A DNA stretch of 64,000 bases from Nematostella vectensis (taxonomy: Eukaryota; Cnidaria; Anthozoa; Actiniaria; Edwardsiidae). Shown in pieces: positions 1-12,000 of the stretch (the stretch's first letter is position 1; each line of letters starts with the position of its first letter). The stretch is from contig NC_064036.1 in the NCBI RefSeq assembly GCF_932526225.1, forward strand, positions 9,493,519-9,557,518, written 5' to 3'. The notes beneath the pieces were generated by a model. It had not been told where the DNA came from. It was given only the letters and a program-made list of their open reading frames with translations, and did no database searches. The translations under genes were made by a program, and so were the position numbers.

Positions 1-3000
1 AAAAAGGCATGCCAGTGTCTTAATGGAGCTTCGTGTAATCACGTGACTGGTAACTGCACGTGTGCGCCAGGGTATACGGGAGAAAGGTGAGAAAGATCAA
101 CTTATCACGCGAGCATTTTTTTTTTGCATTCTTTCATGGGAAACAAGTGAACTGCGAATAAAGCTTAAATGACCTTCCTTCGCTTGAAATAATGCTGTTC
201 TTATTGTCCAGTGAGAAAGATCAACTAATCACGCGAGCATTTTTTTTTTTTTTGCATTCTTTCATGGGAAACAAGTGAACTGCGAATAAAGCTTAAATGA
301 CCTTCCTTCGCTTGAAATAATGCTGTTCTTATTGTCCAGGTGTGAGGCCAAGTGTCCAGCTGGTACTTTTGGCCAAGAATGTATTAACAAATGCTCTTGC
401 ATGAACGGAGCAGTCTGTGATCACGTAAATGGCACGTGTAACTGTACTGCGGGGTGGAAAGTAAGCGCTCACTTTCATCGTCTTATCTGCACGTGTGTCA
501 TGTGAGGCCCGTATTATCTGCACGTGTGTCATGTGAGGCCCGTCTTATCTGCCCCTGTGTAATGTGAGGCCCGTCTTATCTGCACGTGTGTCATGTGAGG
601 CCCGTCTTATCTGCACGTGTGTCATGTGAGGCCCGTCTTACCTGCCCGTGTGTCATGTGAGGCCCGTCTTATCTGCACGTGTGTCATGTGAGGCTCGTCT
701 TATCTGCACGTGTGTCATGTGAGGCCCGTCTTATCTGCACGTGTGTCATGTGAGGCCTATCTTATCTGCCCGAGTGTTATGTGAGGCCCGTCTTATCTGC
801 GCGTGTGTATTTCATCACCAGGGGGAGATATGCAACACTCGATGTCCCAAAGGGTACTATGGCTATGGGTGTTCGAAGAAATGCTCCAACTGCCAGCACG
901 GAGCGACGTGTGATCCTGTGAACGGCACATGTTCCTGTCAGACGGGATGGACTGGAGAAAAGTAAGTTTTCGCACCTTCAGTGCATGGTACAATCATCCA
1001 CTATTTATTATCTGTTCAGAGCTCGTTTTCGTTTCCATATTTCCAGTTATTACTCACACCACACCTAACCTCTTTATGTTGTACATTCTAGCTGTGACAT
1101 TACATGTAGTCAGGGAAGGTGGGGCGTCGGTTGCCAAGGCACGTGTGACTGTAAGAATAATGCTACGTGTTCACCTTTCACCGGTCAGTGTAACTGCACG
1201 TCTGGCTTTACGGGGGATCGATGTGAGAAACAGTGCGCCGGAGATTCTGGCGGTGTGGACTGCAGGCAGCACTGTAACTGTACCGAGTGGGGCACGTGTA
1301 ACCCTTTCACCGGAAAGTGTCTGTAAGTACATGTGTAATAAGAAAGACACGTGTAACCCTTTCACCGGAAAGTGTCTGTAAGTACACGTGTAACAAGAGA
1401 GACACGTGTAACCCTTTCACCGGAAAGTGTCTGTAAGTACACGTGTAACCCTTTCACTGGAAATTGTCTGTAAGCACACGTGTAATAAGAGAGACACGTG
1501 GAACCCTTTCACCGGAAAGTTTCTGTAAGTACACGTGTAATAAGAGACACACGTGTAACCCTTTTACCGGAAAGTGTCTGTAAGTACACGTGTAACAAGA
1601 GAGACACGTGTAACCCTTTCACTGGAAAGTGTCTGTAAGCACACGTGTAACAAGAGAGACACGTGTAACCCTTTTACTGGAAAGTGTCTGTAAGTACACG
1701 TGTAATAAGAGAGACGCGTGTAACCCTTTCACTGGAAAGTGTCTGTAAGTACACGTGTAATAAGAAAGACACGTGTAACCCTTTCACCGGAAAGTGTCTG
1801 TAAGTACACGTGTAATAAGAAAGACACGTGTAACCCTTTCACCGGAAAGTGTCTGTAAGTACACGTGTAATAAGAAAGACACGTGGAACCCTTTCACCGG
1901 AAAGTGTCTGTAAATACACGTGTAATAAGAAAGACACGTGGAACTCTTTCACCGGAAAGTGTATGTAAGTACACGTGTAATAAGAAAGACACGTGGAACT
2001 CTTTCACTGGAAAGTGTCTGTAAGTACACGTGTAATAAGAAAGACACGTGGAACCCTTTCACCGGAAAGTGTTTGTAAGTACACGTGTAATAAGAAAGAC
2101 ACGTGGAACCCTTTCACCGGAAAGTGTCTGTAAGTACACTTGTAATAAGAAAGACACGTGGAACCCTTTCACCGGAAAGTGTCTGTAAGTACACGTGTAA
2201 TAAGAAAGACACGTGGAACCCATTCACCGGAAAGTGTTTGTAAGTACACGTGTAATAAGAAAGACACGTGGAACCCTTTCACCGGAAAGTGTCTGTAAGT
2301 ACACTTGTAATAAGAAAGACACGTGGAACCCTTTCACCGGAAAGTGTCTGTAAGTACACGTGTAATAAGAAAGACACGTGGAACTCTTTCACTGGAAAGT
2401 GTCTGTAAGTACACGTGTAATAAGAGAGACACGTGTAACCCTTTCACCGGAAAGTGTTTGTAAGTACACGTGTAATAAGAAAGACACGTGGAACCCTTTC
2501 ACCGGAAAGTGTCTGTAAGTACACTTGTAATAAGAAAGACACGTGGAACCCTTTCACCGGAAAGTGTCTGTAAGTACACGTGTAATAAGAAAGACACGTG
2601 GAACCCTTTCACCGGAAAGTGTCTGTAAGTACACGTGTAATAAGAGAGACACGTGTAACCTTTTCACTGGAAAGTGTCTGTAAGTACACGTGTAATAAGA
2701 AAGACACGTGTAACCCTTTCACCGGAAAGTGTCTGTAAGTACACGTGTAATAAGAAAGACACGTATAACCCTTTCACCGGAAAGTGTCTGTAAGTACACG
2801 TGTAATAAGAAAGACACGTGGAACCCTTTCACCGGAAAGTGTCTGTAAATACACGTGTAATAAGAAAGACACGTGGAACTCTTTCACCGGAAAGTGTATG
2901 TAAGTACACGTGTAATAAGAAAGACACGTGGAACTCTTTCACTGGAAAGTGTCTGTAAGTACACGTGTAATAAGAAAGACACGTGGAACCCTTTCACCGG

Positions 3001-6000
3001 AAAGTGTCTGTAAGTACACGTGTAATAAGAAAGACACGTGGAACCCTTTCACCGGAAAGTGTCTGTAAGTACACGTGTAATAAGAAAGACACGTGGAACC
3101 CTTTCACCGGAAAGTGTCTGTAAGTACACGTGTAATAAGAGAGACACGTGTAACCTTTTCACTGGAAAGTGTTTGTAAGTACACGTGTAGTAAGAGAGAC
3201 ACGCGGAACCCTTTCACCGGAAAGTGTCTGTAAGTACACGTGTAATAAGAAAGACACGTGGAACTCTTTCACTGGAAAGTGTCTGTAAGTACACGTGTAA
3301 TAAGAAAGACACGTGTAACCCTTTCACTGGAAAGTGTCTGTAAGCACACGTGTAACAAGAGAGAAACGTGTAACCCTTTCACCGGAAAGTGTCTGCAAGT
3401 ACACGTGTAATAAGAGAGACACGTGTAACCCTTTCACTGGAAAGTGTCTGTAAGTACACGTGTAATAAGAGAGACACGTGTAACCTTTTCACTGGAAAGT
3501 GTTTGTAAGTACACGTGTAGTAAGAAAGACACGTGGGGAACTCTTTCACTGGAAAGTGTCTGTAAGTACACGTGTAATAAGAAAGACACGTGGAACACCC
3601 TTTCACTGGAAAGTGTCTGTAAGTACACGTGTAATAAGAGAGACGCGTGTAACCCTTTCACCGGAAAGTTTCTGTAAGTACACGTGTAATAAGAGAGACG
3701 CGTGTAACCCTTTCACTGGAAATTGTCTGTAAGTACACGTGTAACAAGAGAGACACGTGTAACCCTTTCACTGGAAAGTGTCTGTAAGTACACGTGTTAT
3801 AAGAGAGAAACGTGTAACCCTTTCACCGGAAAGTGTCTGTAAGTACACGTGTAATAAGAAAGACACGTGTAACCCTTTCACCGGAAAGTGTCTGTAAGTA
3901 CACGTGTAATAAGAAAGACACGTGGAACTCTTTTACTGGAAAGTGTCTGTAAGTACACGTGTAATAAAAGAGACACGTGTAACCCTTTCACTTGAAAGTG
4001 TCTGTAAGTACACGTGTTAAAAGAGAGACACGTGTAACCCTTTCACTGGAAAGTGTCTGTAAGTACACGTGTAATAAGAAAGACACGTGTAACCCTTTCA
4101 CCGAAAAGTGTCTGTAAGTACACGTGTAATAAGAAAGACACGTGGAACCCTTTCACCGGAAAGTGTCTGTAAGTACACGTGTAATAAGAGAGACACGTGT
4201 AACCTTTTCACTGGAAAGTGTTTGTAAGTACACGTGTAGTAAGAGAGACACGCGGAACCCTTTCACCGGAAAGTGTCTGTAAGTACACGTGTAATAAGAA
4301 AGACACGTGGAACTCTTTCACTGGAAATTGTCTGTAAGCACACGTGTAATAAGAGAGACACGTGGAACCCTTTCACTGGAAAGTGTCTGTAAGCACACGT
4401 GTAACAAGAGAGAAACGTGTAACCCTTTCACCGGTAAGTGTCTGTAAGTACACGTGTAATAAGAGAGACACGTGTAACCCTTTCACTGGAAAGTGTCTGT
4501 AAGTACACGTGTAATAAGAGAGACACGTGTAACCTTTTCACTGGAAAGTGTTTGTAAGTACACGTGTAGTAAGAGAGACACGCGGAACCCTTTCACCGGA
4601 AAGTGTCTGTAAGTACACGTGTAATAAGAAAGACACGTGGAACCCTTTCACCGGAAAGTGTCTGTAAGTACACGTATAATAAGAAAGACACGTGGAACTC
4701 TTTCACTGGAAAGTGTCTGTAAGTACACGTGTAATAAGAAAGACACGTGGAACTCTTTTTCTGGAAAGTGTCTGTAAGTACACGTGTAATAAGAAAGACA
4801 CGTGGAACTCTTTCACTGGAAAGTGTCTGTAAGTACACGTGTAATAAGAAAGACACGTGGAACTCTTTCACTGGAAAGTGTCTGTAAGTACACGTGTAAT
4901 AAGAAAGACACGTGGAACTCTTTTTCTGGAAAGTGTCTGTAAGTACACGTGTAATAAGAAAGACACGTGGAACTCTTTCACTGGAAAGTGTCTGTAAGTA
5001 CACGTGTAATAAGAAAGACACGTGGAACTCTTTCACTGGAAAGTGTCTGTAAGTACACGTGTAATAAGAAAGACACGTGGAACACCCTTTCACTGGAAAG
5101 TGTCTGTAAGTACACGTTAATAAGAGAGACGCGTGTAACCCTTTCACCGGAAAGTGTCTGTGTAAGTACACGTGTAATAAGAGAGACGCGTGTAACCCTT
5201 TCACTGGAAATTGTCTGTAAGTACACGTGTAACAAGAGAGACACGTGTAACCCTTTCACTGGAAAGTGTCTGTAAGTACACGTGTTATAAGAGAGAAACG
5301 TGTAACCCTTTCACCGGAAAGTGTCTGTAAGTACACGTGTAATAAGAAAGACACGTGTAACCCTTTCACCGGAAAGTGTCTGTAAGTACACATGTAATAA
5401 GAAAGACACGTGGAACTCTTTTACTGGAAAGTGTCTGTAAGTACACGTGTAATAAGAGAGACACGTGTAACCCTTTCACTGGAAAGTGTCTGTAAGTACA
5501 CGTGTTAAAAGAGAGACACGTGTAACCCTTTCACTGAAAAGTGTCTGTAAGTACATGTGTAATAAGAGAGACACGTGTAACCCTTTCACTGGAAAGTGTC
5601 TGTAAGTACACGTGTAATAAGAGAGACACGTGTAACCCTTTCACTGGAAAGTGTCTGTAAGTACATGTGTAATAAGAGAGACACGTGTAACCCTTTCATT
5701 TATTTATTTATTCATTGAACCTTCGCTAGATGTCAGTCTGGTTTCTATGGAGAAGATTGTGGAGCCGAGTGCCCCGACGGTACCTACGGTCCAGCCTGCA
5801 CCGCGCACTGCAAGTGTCAAAAGAACGCTACTTGTGATAAAATCGATGGCACCTGTCAATGTAAGCCAGGGTGGACTGGCATCGATTGTGGTAACCCTTG
5901 CCCTGCTGGTTACTATGGTGAAAACTGCCAATCAAAATGTCTGTGTCAAAACATGGCTTCATGTGACCCTGTTGATGGGAAATGTACGTGTGTGGGCGAA

Positions 6001-9000
6001 TGGCAGGGAGAAGCATGTGATTTGAGTACGTATCATGCGATTTACTTCTAGAACAAAACGTAAGATATTTGAATAGCTGTCCTTTTCCAGAAAACATGGG
6101 GGAGGACAATACATGTGTTGGTCAAACTTGCGACAAATGTATCAGAAAAAAGTATGGACATAGAATAATGAAGTAAAATTTATTATCAAGAGATAAAATC
6201 ATTTTGTTGTAGCGTTGAATTTTCGTTGATGTTTTCTTAACGTCCATACTCGAAAATAAGTGTACGACAGACGTATTACTTAGTCGAGAAATATTTCTCT
6301 AACGCCTTTTTTGTTACTTTTTTGTCTTTAGAATGTAGTGATTGGACGTTTGGAGTAAAATGTTCAAATTCTTGTCGGTGCAATCAAACTCAGTCGGAAA
6401 GGTTCGTAGTCTTGCCTCTGGAGATTTGCTCATGTGATTTTTTTTACTGTATTCCAACTTGACGTTAATGGTTGTATCAATGACATTTGTAGGTGCCATG
6501 GACTTTCCGGGAAGTGCTTTTGTAAGGACGGGTTCACGGGACAGGGATGTGAGCAGAGCATCAGTAAGTATCGAACCGTTTTCAAGCGAGGGTTCAAAAT
6601 ACATAATTCTTTTATTAATAAAAAAAATACATCATTCCTTCACGGGATCATCTCCTCAGCTACTCAGTGACATGATACAATGATAAAAAAGAGCATATGT
6701 CATTTATAGCAGACCTTCTTTCTACCCGTAGAGATGGGATTGAGAGGAGGGAGAGAGAAAGAGATAGAGAGAGGGGGGGAAGGATAGCGAGGGGGGAGGG
6801 GTGCGCAACATATTATTGGTCAACGCACGCACTTCTGTTGTTATTTGTAGAATGCTCTCCGGGTAAATACGGAAATAAGTGTGAGAAGACTTGCAGCTGT
6901 AATAACAACTATTGTGATGTTGTCACCGGTGTTTGCAACTGTCCCCATGGATACGAGCGCCCAACATGCACGCGTAAGTGACATACACCCGTCCCCATGG
7001 TAACCGTTTTCATGATTCAAAAGGGAGTTTTTGTTTTTACCTTTATCTGTATCAGACGAACAAATATAATCATCATATTCATTTAACCCATTGAGCCCTC
7101 AACCGACTTGTACCGGCCGTGAGAAGTACCCACAACCCCAAAAAATTCATAAATGCAAAATAAACATAACAAGATCAAGATACTCAGGCAACAGTATAAG
7201 GGATAAATTGTCTTGAAGGTGTGCATCCATCCAAGGTGATGGCCACTACTCTTCAGCCAAATAATAGCTCAGGTTCTTTGACAAATCTCAAATCGAAGAA
7301 GGAAAAACAGCAGAATTGGCCCTCAAACAAAACGCTCAACAAAATACTACACAAGGGAAAGAGACCAGTAAACAAAACTCAAGCACAAATAGATACCTTT
7401 ATTCTGATACTCCTGGTCCATTTCCATGGCCTCAAAACCCAGTTTTCTATTCCGAAGGCTTCTGGAACCATCTTGTTTCTATCACAGATTGCGAAGCATT
7501 CTGGGATACCCACAAAAGAATATACGAGGGGAGGGTCAGTCAACACGCCTTTCCCGCAAAAAATACATTTCTTTACCCCAAAGTCAATCAATTCCAGGTC
7601 AAACAGACCCAGAATAGCAGTGTTAACAATTTTGGAATCGATTTAGTTTCAGAAAAGACAGCATTTTAGGAGAGTTGTGGTGATTCATTGTAAAATTACT
7701 TTCTTATCCGGGCAAAGCCAAACAAGAAAAAATACCCAATGAATCCATCTTTGCTTGCAAACATCAATAACACAGCACTCAATTATGCCCAAATAGACTT
7801 ACTGATGTCCTAGGGCACTCTTCCAATATGCTAATAGCTGTATATTTTATATAAAAAATACAAGCAACTGTCAAGTTGTGCTTGCTCTCTAGCTCAACGA
7901 TGCGAGTACGGGCGGATACAGGGGGGGGTGTGGATTGGGTGGATATCCACCCCACCCCTTTTTGAGTAAAAAAAATCAAAAAGTCACTTTGAAAACAAAA
8001 TTCCCAATTTTGCCCAATTTTGCGCAATTTTGAGAGAAGGCAGGTACTGACGCGGCAAATCCGGTAAAGGAAAAAGTATTGTTAGATCCATGTGACCTAC
8101 CAAAAACCACTGGATCAAAAGAAGCCGTCCATCCGGCCATTATCCACCCCCCATCTTGAAATCTTGGATCCGTCCCTGGCGAGATTAGAATTGGGACCGC
8201 AAAGCATTGTGAAAAGTCAGAAATCGTCGGCAAAAGATTGGAAACCACAGTAACAGATCCGTGCGAAAGGAAACCCATCCCAGATGAGTTATCGTACTCA
8301 ATAGTGTGATTACGGACTATTGGTATTTGTATTGTAAACCCTTTGCAGAGTGTGTACCAGGGATGTATGGTTACGAATGCAAGCAGAAATGCATTTGCAA
8401 GAACGGAGGGAAGTGTGATCACGTGACTGGCTTATGTAGGTGCAGTGCGGGTTGGATTGGCGCTGTATGTGGTGAAGGTGAGTTATTGCTTATCGCAGTG
8501 TGTGCTATATGTGTGAGCATAGCTCTTGTATTCTTTAATAGTTGTCTTCGACAAAGGATATTATTAAGACAAGCTCTGCCTTGCTCGAAGATGCAATCCT
8601 GAAAAATAATGTTTCCCATTGTCACTCATAGTTATTATAGCCAGTCACCCATGATGATCCATAGTCACCCCTGATCATCCACAGTCACCCCTAATCATCC
8701 AAAGTCACCCCTGATCATCCATAGTCACAAATAGTCATCCATAGTCACAAATGGTCATCCATAGTCACAAATGGTCATCCATAGTCATCCATGATCATCC
8801 ATAGTCACCTATGGTCATCCATACTCACCCCTGGTCATCCATACTCACCCCTGATTATCCATAGCCAGCAACGGTTATCTCACAGGCGTACCAACATGGC
8901 GGCCACGAAATTCTTCTTTTTCTTATTCTCTTCGCGCTTATTTTGCACTCCGCCATCTCGTTTACATCAAATAGCTTAACGATCGTCTATAATGTAATCA

Positions 9001-12000
9001 CCCAAATTGATAAGAGATAATCCCCAATGGCCATCCCTAGTAATCCATAGTAAAAATAGCCAGCCAAGTCACTCGTAGTAGTCGTCAAATCGTCATCCAG
9101 TTGCATCAGTCGAGTCGTGACATGTCCGTAAGAAATATGTCGTGAATGAGTTGCTTTCCTTTCCACAGGATGCCCGTTGGGTAATTATGGCATGAACTGT
9201 AACAGCACATGTAACTGCGAGCATGACTCGTCGTGTGATCACATGACTGGCAAATGCGACTGCTCGCCAGGCTGGGAGGGAGAACGGTGCCAACACAGTA
9301 AGAGCACAACACATAGTATACCACAGATGCCAGCACAGTAAGAGAACTACACATAGTATACCACAGATGCCAACACAGTAAGAGAACTACACATAGTATA
9401 CCACAGATGCCAGCACAGTAAGAGCACAACACATAGTATACCACAGATGCCAACACAGTAAGAGAACTACACATAGTATACCACAGATGCCAGCACAGTA
9501 AGAGAACTACACATAGTATACCACAGATGCGAACAGTAAGAGCACAACACACAGTATACCACAGATGCCAACACAGTATAGACATTACACATAGTATACC
9601 ACAGATGCGAACAGTAAGAGCACAACACATAGTATACCACAGATGCGAACAGTAAGAGCACAACACATAGTATACCACAGATGCGAACAGTAAGAGCACA
9701 ACACATAGTATACCACAGATGCCAGCACAGTATAGACATTACACATAGTATACCACAGATGCGAACAGTAAGAGCACAACACATAGTATACCACAGATGC
9801 CAGCACAGTATAGACATTACACATAGTATACCACAGATGCCAACACAGTATAGACATTACACATAGTATACCACAGATGCCAACACAGTAAAAGCATTAC
9901 ACATAGTATACCACAGATGCCAACACAGTAATAGAACTACACATAATATACCACAGATGCCAACACAGTAAAAGCATTATACATAGTATACCACAGATGC
10001 CAACACAGTAAAAGCATTACACATAGTATAACACAGATGCCAACACAGAAATTGAACTACACATAATATACCACAGATGCCAACACAGTAAAAGAACTAC
10101 GCATAGTATACCACAGATGCCAGCACAGTAAAAGCATTATACATAGTATACCACAGATGCCAACACAGTAAAAGCATTATACATAGTATACCACAGATGC
10201 CAACACAGTAATAGAACTACGCATAGTATACCACAGATGCCAACACAGTAATAGAACTACCAATAATATACCACAGATGCCAGCACAGTAAAAGCATTAC
10301 ACATAGTATACCACAGATGCGAACAGTAAGAGCACAACACATAGTATACCACAGATGCCAGCACAGTATAGACATTACACATAGTATACCACAGATGCGA
10401 ACAGTAAGAGCACAACACATAGTATACCACAGATGCCAGCACAGTATAGACATTACACATAGTATACCACAGATGCCAACACAGTATAGACATTACACAT
10501 AGTATACCACAGATGCCAACACAGTAATAGAACTACACATAGTATACCACAGATGCCAACACAGTAATAGAACTACACATAGTATACCACAGATGCCAAC
10601 ACAGTAAGAGCACAACACATAGTATACCACAGATGCCAACACAGTAAAAGCATTACACATAGTATACCACAGATGCCAACACAGTAATAGAACTACACAT
10701 AGTATACCACAGATGCCAACACAGTAATAGAACTACACATAGTATACCACAGATGCCAACACAGTAATAGAACTACACATAGTATACCACAGATGCCAAC
10801 ACAGTATAGACATTACACATAGTATACCACAGATGCAAACACAGTAAAAGCATTACACATAGTATACCACAGATGCCAACACAGTAAAAGCATTACACAT
10901 AGTATACCACAGATGCCAGCACAGTATAGACATTACACATAGTATACCACAGATGCAAACACAGTAAAAGCATTACACATAGTATACCACAGATGCCAAC
11001 ACAGTAAAAGCATTACACATAGTATACAACAGATGCCATCACAGTATAGACATTACACATAGTATACCACAGATGCAAACACAGTAAAAGCATTACACAT
11101 AGTATACCACAGATGCCAACACAGTAATAGAACTACGCATAGTATACCACAGATGCCAACACAGTAAAAGCATTACACATAGTATACAACAGATGCCATC
11201 ACAGTATAGACATTACACATAGTATACCACAGATGCCAACACAGTAAAAGCATTACACATAGTATACCACAGATGCCAACACAGTAATAGAACTACACAT
11301 AGTATACCACAGATGCCAAGTAATAGAACTACACATAGTATACCACAGATGCCGACACAGTAATAGAACTACACATAGTATACCACAGATGCCAACACAG
11401 TAATAGAACTACACACAGTATACCACAGATGCGAACACAGTAAGAGCACAACACATAATATACCACAGATGGCAACACAGTAAAAGAACTACACATAGTA
11501 TACTACAGATGCCAACACAGTAAAAGCATTACACACAGTATACCACAGATGCCAACACAGTAATAGAACTACACATAGTATACCACAGATGCCAACACAG
11601 TAAAAACATTACAAATAGTATACCACAGATGCCCACACAGTAAAAGCATTACACATAGTATACCACAGATGCCAACACAGTAAAACCATTACACATAGTA
11701 TACAACAGATGCCATCACAGTATAGACATTACACATAGTATACCACAGATGCCAACACAGTAAATGCATTACACATAGTATACCACAGATGCCAAGTAAT
11801 AGAACTACACATAGTATACCACAGATGCCAACACAGTAATTGAACTACACATAGTATACCACAGATGCCGACACAGTAATAGAACTACACATAGTATACC
11901 ACAGATGCCAACACAGTAATAGAACTACACATAGTACACCACAGATGCCAACACAAAGTATGTGAACACAGCAACGACACTACAGGACCGTAGCAGGGGG

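Noticed and set aside
3379-5275. Long repetitive ORFs on both strands with 55-residue periodicity
   Set aside because: They come from a 55 bp minisatellite read across three frames; they have no homology, and the plus-strand copies include intronic donor sequence.
6434-6492. Extending the EGF exon 6493-6563 upstream through VNGCINDICRC
   Set aside because: No AG acceptor precedes it, and the phase-2 join at 6493 gives a well-formed module.
7221-7669. Possible protein-coding gene in an EGF-gene intron
   Set aside because: Two overlapping frames, low-complexity Asn/Lys/Gln composition, no domain recognised, and no consistent codon pattern.
9106-10502. Cys/Tyr-rich repetitive ORFs on the minus strand (LWYTMC type)
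   Set aside because: They are the complement of the 40 bp intronic array, with frame maintained only over stretches with favourable unit lengths.
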